From Galbula dea (Eukaryota; Chordata; Aves; Piciformes; Galbulidae), in NCBI GenBank assembly GCA_013399015.1, contig VWZX01001949.1, positions 1,550,001-1,614,000 of the forward strand: DNA of 64,000 nucleotides. Reading direction: 5' to 3'. The translations under genes were made by a program, and so were the position numbers. The notes beneath the pieces are model-generated. The model saw only the letters and a program-made list of their open reading frames with translations. It did not search any database and was not told the DNA's origin. Numbering within the stretch: the first letter of the stretch is position 1; each line of letters opens with the position of its first letter. Shown here piece by piece: positions 37,370-49,383 of the stretch.

Positions 37370-38040
37370 CCACTATTTTCAGTACTTTTGCTTTTTTAAT
37401 TAACATAATTATTTTTTCTTCTGAAAAAGAAGATGCAATGATTTAGCACCCTCAAAACATCCATGCATGTTGATAACTTTTGAAGCTTCTCAGTGTATTC
37501 TAAATTCCTTTCGAGTAAGCTCCTTGGATACTTAATCTATTTTTAAATCACTGTAATGTGCTGTCTCCCAAGAAAAAGTGACCTCTTTGTGCTGTACAAT
37601 GAACCACAGCATGCAGGAGGTTGGATCTGATGATAATCATACGAAAATAAGCATATTGTTTCATAACTGAAACACAGTTATTTCACTATTCTCTGTCAGT
37701 GACCAATGGTGAGTATCTGGGAGGTGATATCAGGCAGCAAATACTAATGCTTCCCGAAAATACTCTCCTTGCCTCCAGCAGTTTATGAGTCAATGACTTC
37801 CAGAAACACACAGCTATCCTTGTAAACAGTAGCCTGGGCAGGTTCTTCATCCTGTATTAAAGCTGCTTTTTAAAATTTCTTTTCAATTTGCCACTTGCGA
37901 GTTTCCTTGAAGTTCATTTCCATCAGGAGGCTTAGTTTTGTACTGGAAAAAACAATTAACAATTATGGTTTATAAGTCTTATTAATATTCTCCTGAACTA
38001 TCCATTTGCAAGCTGAAAAAGCCTATCCTACCTATGAATG
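37370..38040. other. Noncoding DNA, nothing recognised
   Basis: AT-rich sequence without a recognised gene or repeat. Confidence 0.5.
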
Positions 38041-38141
38041 AACCTGATTTAGTTGGAGATGTGCCTACTCGCTGTAGGGGGGTTGGACTAGATGACCTCT
38101 AAGCTCCCTTCCAACCCTGAAAATTCTATGATTCTATAATG
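38041..38141 (+). mobile_element. CR1 LINE 3' terminus
   Basis: GGGGGGTTGGACTAGATGAC then CTCCCTTCCAACCCTGAAAA and ATTCTATGATTCTATAATG is the classic avian CR1 3' end with its tandem octamer-like tail. Only about 100 bp are present, which is typical of severe 5' truncation. Confidence 0.95.
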
Positions 38142-38170
38142 CAGAGTCTGTTCCAGACCTTTGATCACAC

Positions 38171-38243
38171 TTTTTGGGTGGTTTTTTTGTTTGTTTTTGT
38201 TTGGGTTTTTTGTTTTTGGGGGTTTTTTTGGTGGGTTTGTTTG
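38171..38243 (+). repeat. 73-bp G/T-only tract
   Basis: From 38171 to 38243 every base is G or T, including runs of GGG, GGG, GGGGG and GGG. It lies 30 bp downstream of the CR1 tail. Four G runs make a long-loop G-quadruplex conceivable. Confidence 0.9.
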
Positions 38244-41200
38244 CTTGATTTTTAATAAAAACTGAAGAGGGATGAGAATATCATAGCTTGCAGAAGATGT
38301 GAACACACTGTGGACCTGTACGATGGCAAAATGGTATCTTCTTTTTCTTTTTGTTCCCCCATTCTTCTGAATATTGTTTCCTTTGTTGACAGTGCTTATC
38401 AACAGGCTAATATTTTCACAGAATTATGTACTGTAACCTACAGTCTTGAGCCCCCGTGTTAACAGTCCACTCAAACACCATCACTTTGTGTGCAAAATTT
38501 AGACTATTACTGCTTAAGCATCACTTTAAATTCATCTACATTGAATGTCACATGTCCTTTAATTGCTTATTTACCCAGTGTTGTAATGTCTTTCAGAATG
38601 CATCAGTTGCTCTGTCTTTTCTGCCACAAATTACTTAGTATTGTCAGCAAACTTTATTGACCCATTCCTCGCATCAGTTTCCCAGGACAGACACTGGGAG
38701 CTCCACTGATGACCTACCTATACTGTAAGTCTGGTTGTTTATTGCTGCTCCTTTTTTTCTAGCAACTAACAAATTACTCAACTATGCAAGGAACTTCCAT
38801 TTTATAGCAGCCTTATTCTGGTGAGAGTATTTGCTGAGTTTCCTCAGTCTTTTCTTCAGCTTTTTTCTGAATAGTCCAGATACATATATTAATACATGCA
38901 TATATTAAATCCACTTATTTATTGAATCTTCCAAGTATCCCAGTAGATATAAAAGGTATGAATTCTTTTCCAAAATCTACATTGGTGCATACCTAATATT
39001 TATCCATGTGTCCATTAATTCTACTTTTTATTAGATGTTCTACTGGACATTGCGCTATTACTTTGCAGTTCCTGGGGTCACTGAAAGTTTTGGTGACTTC
39101 ACGTTAATCATCTTCCAGTTCTCTGAAGCTTTTTCACTTCAAGTATTGATCATATCTAGCTTATTCCATTTGCTTTATAATAATCTCATCAGTCTTCTTA
39201 TACATGAAAATACATGTAATAATTTTGTGCTGAAAAGACATTCAAGTTATACAAGCTGTTGGATCAGCCATTAGATTCTGTTTATTGCTTCACTTTTACA
39301 ATAATTACAGTACTTCAGTGAGGGATAAAAAAACAACTCACAATTCATCTTTTTAAATGAATATACTGATGAACATAATCTCTGTAAGCCTTTATTTTCA
39401 TTATTTCTGAATTGTTTCTAGCTCATAGGCTACTTTAAAAATCAATTAGCATAAACCAGTACTTTCTTCTGTCATTCACTGCTCAGTGTTTAGCACTGTC
39501 TCTTATTCAGAGAAATAAGAATGACAATGGATCCTATGAATAATATTAACTACAGAAGGGTAAAGAGTTGATACAAAACAGACATATTAAAATATGTTTT
39601 AATTTGACTATTGGAACATTATCTTAATCCAGTACGTTAACACACAGCCTACTTAGAAAATAAATGATAATTTCACAACTATGCAAGGCTTATTTTTTAT
39701 TTAAAACTATGAAATTAGGCCTTCATTGAATCTCAGTTAGAATTGTACTTGCATTGGGAAACAGTACCAGAAAACATGAAAAAAAATTTTTTTCAAATTA
39801 AGCTGAGGGATTTATTTTTTTCAGAGCTGAAGTACATTATACCTTTGAAGATCGGTGCTTTCCAAACATAACAGTTTTGCACTCAATGATCTGACATTGG
39901 TTTTTAATTCAATTTGGTTCCCTTACAAATATGGAGTTAGTGTCAGTATTATGTTCCTTGATCACTGTGGAAATTTGAGAAAATCCATCCCTCAAACACA
40001 TTCATGATTTTAGAAATCAAACTAGCTTCTATCTTTGACAGCATTTGCTGAGGAGGCGATTTTCTTAGAAAGAGATACGAAATTAAAGTAAAACTTACTG
40101 GAAGCCACCTAGGATCACAAGACATTATTTCAAGTAATCTTATCCATGTGGTTTTGGTCAAAAAAACCAGTAGGGACTGGTCTCTATCTAGCTGAAAAAG
40201 TAAGGATCTAGTCTAAATTTTTATTTTTGATTCTCCTATTATTTGTAGATCAACAGGCATATTCTAAAAAAATCACTGATACCATCCTAAAATGGGCTTG
40301 AGAGAGATGATGTGAATTGTTATCTCATGCTTCTCTCTTTTGCAGATTCTGTAAGCAGGCTAGACACCTGAATGTTAGATAATTAAACACAGGCAAAATG
40401 AATCCTACCCAGAGAACCAGAAAAGATTCACAATCTGTAAAGACTCTTCCTTCACCCTCCAATTTCCCAAACCACTGGTTTTAATAATGTGTAAGACCAG
40501 ATTGATACAAAAAGGTATTCCTGTAGTGATATGCTGCTGTAAAAAGGGTACCTTAACCTGTTCTCTCTTCCAGATCAATGATCTGTCATAATAGCTAAAT
40601 GTCTATTTAAGGTCCATATCAGGTAAGAGAGAATACCATGGGCCTGTGTTGTCAGAGTGAATAACATGTAAAAACCTCTTTAATACTCACAAGAGTATGT
40701 TTGGATAAAACTATATTTCTTACATAAATGGTCATTTGCAGAATAATAACCTTAATTTTACCTTCTTCATGGCTAAGAATGTATGGGAAACAGTATATCA
40801 CAACCCTTGAGGAGGACTGGGTAAGAGTATGAGATATACATGACTAACACATAAGGCAGTACAAGACAACTTGGTAGACAAAGGATCAGACATCATCTTA
40901 TGAATGACAAGCAGCTAAGTCAAGGCTTTAAAAGACAAATAGTCAGAAGAAACCCCTTAATTGCAAAGCTGACATAATCTTTGTCTTATTTAGATTGCAA
41001 GAAAACAGTGTAATCATATCCAATTACATTTTTGTAGACTACCATGTTTTGTAATATTGATTGAAGTAATAAAAGGTTATGCCGGCACCCCAAATATGTT
41101 CTTCTGTCCTTGAAGAATGAGACTGTAAAGCTTTCTCTCTGAGATATTAAAAAACTTTTTAAAACTTAATTGTTCAACTTAGGTAAATTAGGTAAGATTT

Positions 41201-41856
41201 CTGCACTAAAATAAATGATTGCCCTCTCAGAAATTTTTCTTTTCTTTTTGTATTCATGTTCCTTTATACATATTTCTTATAGACCACTGTGGCAACACAC
41301 GTCTTTTCTATGAGAAATCTGTATGGCATGATTTTATCTACTTGCATCTCATGGTTATTTTGCTAAGTAAAAGCATTTTCATCCTGTTTTCACAAACATC
41401 AAATATTTTATGTGGGTTTTTATCAACCTATGCATTTTCCCAAGCAATATGAGGAGGTCAACTAGTCTAAATAAAATTATATAAGATAAAAATGTGCCTT
41501 CCTTGTGAATTGTTTTACTCTATTGGTAACAAACAACATTTCCAGTACAGATGCATCCATACCATGGATGCTTTGCTGCTATTGTATTGCCAGTAAAGTG
41601 CTTCTACTTTCTGTATCTCCCTAGAGTAAAAAGCATGAATTCCTTATATGTTCTGAGTTTATTTATAAAGGAAAAAAAAAGAAAAAATGAAAAATCATTC
41701 TTTGCTTCTTGTTGAGCAAAATACAAACCAGGACATTCCCCTGAGGTAAAACCAAAAAAACTAAAGAATTCATTTTAAGGGGGGAACAAGCAAGGGAACA
41801 TTTCTGAGGAGGTATAAAGCACAAAGATTACTAAAATTCAGCATAAGACTGTAGAA
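38244..41856. other. Single-copy noncoding DNA
   Basis: No gene or interspersed repeat recognised. A short A8T7 tract lies at about 39779-39793. Confidence 0.5.
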
Positions 41857-41939
41857 CAAAAAAAAAGGGGGGGGGAACTCTAAACAAACCAACCAAAAAA
41901 AAAAAAAAAAAAAAACAAAACAAAAAACCCCCACCAAAC
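41857..41939 (+). repeat. Homopolymer cluster: A/G block and A/C-only tract with A21
   Basis: A run of about nine A followed directly by about nine G lies near 41857-41875. From 41882 to 41939 the strand contains only A and C, including A21 at 41895-41915. This could be a degenerated poly(A) tail, but no recognisable retroposed body adjoins it. Confidence 0.85.
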
Positions 41940-42715
41940 TAGAAACTGAAGAAGGCTGAAAGAAAAAGCCTGGCTTAGCAAACTACAGTACTGGATTAAA
42001 TTGGTCTGAGAAAGAGTAATGAGTAGGGAACTCCTATGGTCTCATGTTATCTGTAAGTGCAACATCCTTCACTACTCCGTTCCTCAAGTGGATATGATAA
42101 CTAACTGGGTCCAAAATACAAGATGATCCTCCACTGTCTTCTTTGTACTCACCAAGTAACTGGTCACTCTAATTGACAGAACAACAGCAGCAAGAAATTG
42201 TTTTGTATGAGTAGAAAGATTCTTCATGCCAGACGGTGGTTATGACAAAGTTCACAAGCTCTGCTTCACAAGTTCTCCTCTGGCCTGTTGTATGTGATTA
42301 AAAGTGGGGTTTGTGTTCTAAAATTACAGAACACTTATCACACTTTATCCCTTTCTAAATCATTGAATGCCAGGTCACGCATTCTAATGTGGTCACTCTG
42401 TATACTCCATGTGATTCAAGAATGTGATCCCAATCTAATCACACTGCAATTAAGTAGGTGTGAAAGTGCCTCAACAGCCATCTTGACTGACAGATGACTT
42501 CAGGCTTTCCTAGTAATTCAGAGTTTTTCCACTGAGGTCACTAGAGCTAAGTATTCTTTGGAGAACAGTAACACACAAATGCCAGAGACCTTTCTGAGAC
42601 TAAAATAAACGAGATGTGGTGGATGGAGGTAGATTTTCAGAAACATTAAGAGCTTTTTTCAGTACTCTGACAAAGCAGAAGTCCTTAAAATAAATGCAAA
42701 TATAAAATATTAAAA
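41940..42715. other. Noncoding DNA, nothing recognised
   Basis: No gene or repeat recognised before the CR1 copy. Confidence 0.5.
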
Positions 42716-42822
42716 TGATAGAATCTCCTGAGTTGGAAGGAACCCACAAGAATCATCCAGTCCATTGCTCATGTCTCTGCAGAGGACAACCCCAGGAATG
42801 ACACTATGTGCCTCAGGGCACT
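42716..42822 (-). mobile_element. CR1 LINE 3' terminus (part of an internally deleted copy)
   Basis: The plus strand reads GATAGAATCTCCTGAGTTGG then AAGGAACCCACAAGAATCAT, the reverse complement of a CR1 3' end. It continues through the CR1 untranslated block CCAGGAATGACACTATGTGC and CTCAGGGCACTG. On the minus strand it directly follows endonuclease-coding sequence with no reverse transcriptase between them. Confidence 0.9.
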
Positions 42823-43490
42823 GTTTGGGTGGCTTATAGAAGACTCCCAGGACAACATCTGCTTTATTTGCCCCCTAATCCTTACCCAGAGGCTCTCAAC
42901 TGTGCTATCACCAAGTGCAAGCTGTATGCATTCCAGCCACTCTGTTACATACACCACCATCCCCCACCTTGCCTGCACTGACTATTCCTCCTTGAGAGCC
43001 TGCAACCATTGGCATACCAATCACAGGACTCATCCCACCAAGTCTCACTTACGGCATTGAAGTCCTATCTCTGGGACTGAACCAAGGCTTCTAGCTCCTC
43101 CTCTTTCTCGCTCCTCAGGCTGTGCACATTGGTGTAGAAACACTTCAAGTGTGGTTCATCACCTCGTGGAGCAGTCTGAAGATTCCCACTAGCATGTAGC
43201 CCCTCAAACTTCAGTGTGCTGTCCCACTGATCAACAGGGTTGAGCCTGGTTTTATCCTTTCCTTCTCTCCAGTCTAGTTTAAAGCTCTTTTGATCACCCC
43301 TGTTACCTCCTGTGTAAAAACTTCCTAGGCTACAGAAATTGCATTCTCAGCTCCTTGCAAGCAACTGATAGCTTCCATCAGAAGTGGCAGTGCTTTCCCT
43401 GAAGGCCCTGACTATCCCCGCTGCCTTACCATGCCCTAGCTGCCATGCCATGCCCTGTTTGCCCACCTTGTTCCTGCAGTTCTATTAACT
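42823..43490 (-). pseudogene. CR1 ORF2 N-terminus with endonuclease-domain remnant
   Basis: The minus strand encodes the start of CR1 ORF2. LKCFYTNVHSLRSEKEEELE is followed by AVSETWWDESCDW, then a decayed RRDRQGR-like block and a VESLWVRIRG block. Last comes GVFYKPPKQ (consensus GVYYRPP) at about 42825-42850. This is the apurinic-type endonuclease domain, where TETWW and GVYYRPP are family hallmarks. Stops and frameshifts make it nonfunctional. The segment 43140-43490 should be the ORF1-ORF2 border region, but I can support that only by position. Confidence 0.8.
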
Positions 43491-44373
43491 CCCCCTTATA
43501 GAGACAAAGAAATGCAAAAGGGCTCTATAAAAGAGCAAAAAGAATCAGGTTTGAATACCACATGAAGGCACACAAATGAAAGTGGACAAACCCAAAAACT
43601 GTATAAGCACTGGTTTGGAGAGGATTTGGAGTAGATCAGATACCTCACCAGCAGAAATGGACATGTCAAACATCTCCTGATGTCTTTGTTGCTCCTTTTA
43701 CAAACCAGAACAATCAAAAGTCAACTCAGATAACTGTTTTCCTGGTCACCTGATTTTTTTACCCTAAGCTCCATCTCCTCCTCTGCTTTGAATTTTGCAT
43801 CTCTTACCACAATAAAATGTGCTATTATTATGGAACAGTCGGTGTTTCTGATTGCTCTTCCTGAGAAGAGGTGGATGAAGCAGAAGTTATAGATGTGGAG
43901 AGAGATCAGGGTCCAGGGCCTGTTTTGCAGTTTGCATTTTTGGTGCAGCAAAGGCTGAACACATACAAAGCTCTGTTTTTCTGTACAAGCTGGCCAAGTC
44001 TAGTTTCTACTGCTTCCTCCTCCTCATGTTTGCTTTTTTTCAAAGGCTCTTTTTTCTCTTTTATGTATAAGACTTGCATAAAGTGGGAATAAGCTCCTTC
44101 GCCCAACGAGGTCTGGAGATTTTTCTATTGGATTTTATTTTTCATTTCAACAGTATTTAATGGTCTCTAGCTCTTTCAAAAGAATGGAATGCTTCTGACA
44201 CTCTGAAATATTAAAAAATAAAGAAGAAAAAAAGCTTCTCATATAAGTGGAAGAATATACCAAACCTTTCAAAGAATGGAGGGCAAGATTTCTTTGTGTC
44301 TACCTAACTGAGAAAAATTAAACTGAAAGTGGATTTATCTACTCAGTAATAATCATGCTCTGTAATCCTGTCT
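43491..44373. other. Single-copy noncoding DNA
   Basis: Open frames at 43496-43717 (-), 43721-43951 (-) and 43871-44092 (+) have no recognisable family. Confidence 0.5.
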
Positions 44374-44470
44374 AGGGCCAAATTCTTGCTTTTAATTCTG
44401 TAAATCTAACAAAACTCTAAAGAAGTGAATGGCTTATTTCCTTGGTTACATCAGCATGAGTGAGACACGA
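44374..44470 (+). repeat. Possible ancient sauropsid palindromic repeat
   Basis: AGGGCCAAATTCTTGCTTTT, then TGTAAATCT, then a central GAAGTGAATGG and a mirrored TTACATCAGCATGAGTGAGA resemble the old palindromic repeat of sauropsids. Its typical units read GGCCAAATTCTGC...GTAAATC...ATTGAAGTCAATGG...TTACACCAGTGTGAGTGAGA. The arms are diverged and the family name is uncertain. Confidence 0.4.
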
Positions 44471-46504
44471 AAGATGAACTACGTAAAACGGTTTTATTTC
44501 TACAGCTAGGAATACATTTGGACAGGGTGAATAGTGAAGAGATACCTTCCCAAATTATGCCCTGGGGAAACTAAGGGTAGATACAGCCAACACTGTATGA
44601 CCATCTATAATGCTCTTTCAGTCATGTTCTAGTAACATTTACAACATATGAACTTCACGCCCATCACCCACTAAACATTTATTCATCCTCGATGGATAGA
44701 ACCAGAATATAACATCTGCTGCTATCAATGTTGACATATGCACCAGCCATGAGACAGCTGTAAAATAAAAGCCTATTTCCACTCCTTCACATAACAAAGC
44801 ATGCCTTGTTTCATTGAATCTTTCAGGTCAGGAAGGTTCCAGTGATGGACTTTTCCCTGTTAAACAAGCCAAAATTTTCTAGAGAGATATTCTCAAATGT
44901 GTTTCACAAGAAGCAAAAGAAATTCAAGTTATATGAAAATGCTGGAAAGCTAGAGATTAAAAAGGTGCTATCCATGTTTATCTGATCTTAAAAAAATTCA
45001 ATGAAATCATTCAAGCTAAAGGGAGCATTTACATTCATATTGTTGGAGATTTATTTCACCATTATGGGTTCAGTATTTATGTATCCCAATGGAACAGAAG
45101 GACCTCTGGATTGTGTTGCAGAATAGATTATGGTGTTAAAGCAAGCTATCACCATAAACAGCCCATGCTATAGGAAGAACAAAGAAATGGATTGATGGTA
45201 TGAGCAGTTGTGGTGTCTTCAGAGAGGAGCCCCAAATGAAGTCTTGTGTTTGAGCTCATTTGAAATTTAAGAGACTGAGACGAGGATCTTAGTGTGCCCT
45301 TGCACTGGATTTTGCTGCATTGTACTGTTTCCCATACTGGGAATACTCACTAAACCTTTGAAATAATAAATGATCATCATAAAAGTATACAGCATTGCAA
45401 GAGCAGTCTGGCACAAGAAAAGCAAACAGACATTTGACTTCTGGTCAAAAGCACATTTTCTGCTACTTTTATAGTGTCCATCATTTTTTCTTCACTACTG
45501 GTACGCTGTCAGCATGTTATAAATCTGCTATCCTTTTTGTCCTTTTATTTTCTTTTAGCTAAGGTTATCACCTTTCTACTTGCACTTTCTGTACACAGCA
45601 TAACTCATTGTAGCTGGGCTGTTTGTTTGCTTTTTTATGAACACTCACATTACAGTCTACTTCAAGCTGAGGACAGAATTTGCTTGAAAGAGAACTGTGC
45701 TTTTTTTGGCACAAGGAAGACAACAACATCCTGATCAAGTCTTCCTTTCCTCTCCTTCTTCCCTCCCCCCAGTTAATGATGTATGTTTGGAAATGTCAAT
45801 GCTTGAAAGACTCTTCCAGGAAATGCAACATGACCATCAGAGCTGAGAATTTATGGACCTCTACTGTCATATTTTATTAGAAAGACAAAGGTGCCAGAAG
45901 TTACAATATCATAACCCACCCCCCCCACTGGTGGGATCAAATTCTGTGTTGAGCAAAGATTATGAATATTTGCATATGAAGATTCCATATATGACAATTC
46001 ACGTGTTTTTTCTTCTATTTCTGCCATAAAAAAGATAGATCCAGATCAGAATAAGGATGCATATATTTGTTTTTTATCTTATAGCCCTTCTCTTGCTTGA
46101 ATGAGATTCACTATATTATTGCTTTTACCTGTTAATTTTCTCAGCTATGCACAAGACAGAATAAATGGCAGTTTTGCCCAGAGGATCTCACAATCAAATC
46201 AGTTCAGACATATCTGTATGCAAAGAAGAAGAATATTGTAATGTCAAGCAGAAACTATTGTTAATTATTTAAGCTGTAAGTAGCTTTTAAGGAACAAAAG
46301 AGGATATTAAGCCCAGACAGTAAAACTACCACAAGACATTCCTTACTAGAATGAGTCTGCTTTATAGTAGATTAAATTGTAGCCTCAAACTACTTGATAA
46401 TTCAGATTTAATATTTCCAGTTTGTCAAATTTTAATATTAAATGAGTGTGAAATTTCAGCCAGAGGTAAAGTTAAGTTTCAGGAATAGAAAATTGCTGCT
46501 GGCT
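44471..46504. other. Single-copy noncoding DNA
   Basis: No gene or repeat recognised. A short C-rich run lies near 45917-45926. Confidence 0.5.
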
Positions 46505-46545
46505 AAAAACAAACCAAAACCAACAAAAAACCCACCCCAAAACCC
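46505..46545 (+). repeat. A/C-only tract
   Basis: Forty-one bases without G or T, with units such as AAACAAACC and CCCACCCC. Confidence 0.85.
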
Positions 46546-48819
46546 TAAACTAACTAGATAGTGGATGTATAGGGTGTTTGTATTTTGACCATAAGCTGAA
46601 AGAAAACAAGAAAAAAATGAGAAAAAGGAAAACTATGTGACCAGTGATAATCAAGGAATTAGTAGGTTAATTATTTTACCCTGTTTCAAGTGGTGCAGGA
46701 TGAAATTCTGGCTTAATTGGTTCCACAGTAAAACTCTAATTTACAGCATTTATGTGATATTACAATAGCTCTCTGCCTCAGAACACCTTATGGTCTTGCA
46801 ATTCTACAAGTCCAGTGTGAGTGGTTTACAATAGGGATTTAATATCAAAGAATAGATAACTATAATTTTCTTGTCAAGGTGTTTTAAGATACTCTTTTAT
46901 GTGAGATACTGGCAGTTTAAAGTATCTGCAGGTTTCAACCAAAGGCATGACACTAAAATATACACCTAAACAGCTACTGTCATTTAAAAGCTTCAGGAAG
47001 GCTGATTAATTTCAAAATCCAACCAGAAAAGGGAGGGTGGAAACAGGATAGGTAATTTCTCTACTAAGCAGTGAACCAGTGCTTAGAACACTTATACCAG
47101 ATACACTTCCTGAGATGGCTTGAATTCATGTCCCATCCCTCTGAGATAGCACCGTAAACTTTGAGTTAAGGACATGTTAACCTCTCATTTCTTCCTTTAA
47201 TATTTGCTCTTGCTTACATATAATATTTAACTATTCACTAGAACAAGAAGAGGAACCCCACTAACTTCTTTTCTAGCAATGTGTCCTGACCTTGATCTGC
47301 TGCTGCCAGACGCAAACTGCTTTCTATGCCTAGGCCCCAGGGAGTGGAAACTCACAAAGGTCTACCAGAGTTTTGTAGTGTTTATGCGTCCCCAATATTA
47401 GGACTAAATATTTGCAAGCATCTTTGGAACTCTACATCACCAGAACATTATGTTATATGAGTATATATGACACCTGGATACAAATATTATCAGAAATGGT
47501 ATGGAGTGACAAATCTGAGATCATAAAGGAAATCTTTGCCCACTAAAAAATTAAATATGTGATTTATCAATCCAAGAGTTAAAACTTGGATGCTGTGGAG
47601 TCCCTTTATTCCTAATACTTTCAAACACTAAAATTGCTGAACACAGCAAGCTGCTTTCTGTCTGTTATACTCCTGTGTTGGACTGTCTGGAAGTTTTAAC
47701 AGGCCAGCTCCTGATCCCTGTTTTTATATGGATATGAAAACTAAACTCTGTCTAGTGAATGCTCTCTATCTACTTATGAACAGGAACAAGGTGTCCATCA
47801 TTATCTGAATAAATTGATTATTAACTTTTGAACATACTGACCACAAATAAGTGCTAAGTGGCCTTCAAAGTCTTTTGGGGTTGAAATCTTTGATGTTTTC
47901 AGGTAGTGCACAACACAAGGTAGCCAGCTATCACAAAATCTGTCTTGGTCATGAGTTTCCGTCTTCCTCAGTACCTAGATGAAGCCACAGAAGAGACCAA
48001 ATAACAACTAGGACTTTATTGCCCTCCATATGCTGCAGATAGAACTTGCCTTGACACTGAAGGCTACACTTTGGCTATGCTTTATTCCTAGTGCCTGGCA
48101 GGCACTGGGCTGTGGATGGAAGTGAACACAGCATGAGTCATCCTGGAGGAGAGGGAAGTGCTGTGTTGTGAGTGGGATGAAGCATTTGGATGAGCTGGCA
48201 GAAGCTGTGACTGCTGCAGGACACGGTGATCAGTCATTACTCCTGAACTCAATAGCACCAGTGGCCGGAAATAATTCCTGATTTCTCTTGCCTGGTGACT
48301 GCACTCTCCCTGGTAAATATGGATGCCTTGATGGTCTTCTCTGAGCTAATTAACTCCTGACTGTGACTTCAGATGGTGAACAAGTTAGGGCCATGTCTGA
48401 TGTGGCAGATATTAGGGGATCCACCTAAGTCCTGTGACCAGGCAAGGACTCTTTGAATGGTTGCGTGGATATCTGTTAAGGTCTGCTGCATGGACTTTCC
48501 TTTACCTTTGAGGGTGAGATGTATCTAGGGTATTTATGGAGACAGGGAAAGGACTGACAATCTCAATGTCGATCAGAAATGCTTTCTCTGCAAGTGCAGA
48601 GGCAGATCATCACAGTGCAATAACTACATTTCCTGTCATATTAGAAAAGAGCTTGCAACACTGTGTGATGGGGGGAAGAATCCCTTTAAAACATCCTAGC
48701 TGCAAGTCTGTCCCAGTAATTATATGCCCATCACATGTATCTCATGAAATGGAGAAATTCATCTTCAACATTCACATGGCAATTCTGACACTGAAGAGAG
48801 GCAAGTGGTTCTGCCATTG
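46546..48819. other. Noncoding DNA
   Basis: No gene recognised. A weak match to the palindromic repeat family (TGAAATTCTGGCTTAATTGG) lies at 46697-46745. The stretch 48060-48320 is more GC-rich than its surroundings but has no identifiable feature. Confidence 0.45.
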
Positions 48820-48915
48820 AGGCATCTTGGCTGAATGGTTAGGGCATTAGGTGAGGGCCCAGGGCTCCATGTTTCCTGCTATGTCACATATTTCCTTCCT
48901 TTGGCTGCACTTTCC
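48820..48915 (+). repeat. Ancient tRNA-derived SINE relic
   Basis: TGGCTGAATGGTTAGGGCAT starts at 48828 and keeps a recognisable polymerase III box A (TGGCTGAATGG, 48828-48838). The degraded box B region lies near 48865-48876. The following TTTCCTGCTATGTCACATAT resembles the TGCTCTGCCACAGACTTCCT block that follows the tRNA head in reptile and CORE-type SINEs. It is badly decayed and not a functional tRNA. Confidence 0.5.
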
Positions 48916-49383
48916 AGTCACAAGGGGTCTACAACATCTCCCTCAGATGTAGTGAAAGCAGCAGCCATGGATGCACTAGAAATAGCCACTTCCCTCAGCT
49001 CAGACTCTTTACTTTGGGAAATCTGCTTTCATCCCTTGTGGCAGCTTGTCAGAATTAGAATCAAGTGACGTTAAATCTTTTTATTATGCAATTAGCCACA
49101 TTGCAGAGTCCTGTGATTTCTTTTTGTGACTTAATTCTTGTAACTGAATAGCAGAGCTATCCTAAAAATAGACTCAGTAGAAACTTGGGAATAGTAATAA
49201 TTATGAATCTCCTGAGCTTTCCAGTCTCACAAATTAATGTATGTTTTAATTAGCTATTGCTACTTAGTTCACTTCTAGAGACAGTTCATTTAAACCATTG
49301 CAAAATAATGTTGAAGTTATTTCCATTTTTGCATCAGCATATGAAATCAAAAGTTAACAGTTTTTGCTCACGTTTTCACAATG
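48916..49383. other. Noncoding DNA, nothing recognised
   Basis: AT-rich spacer before the large CR1 copy. Confidence 0.5.

Noticed and set aside
37610..37650. GCAGGAGGTTGGATCTGATG resembling a CR1 terminal block
   Set aside because: Only about 20 bases fit and no CR1 tail follows.
48828..48876. Possible functional tRNA gene
   Set aside because: Box A is legible, but box B and the acceptor-stem pairing are decayed; a SINE relic explains it better.
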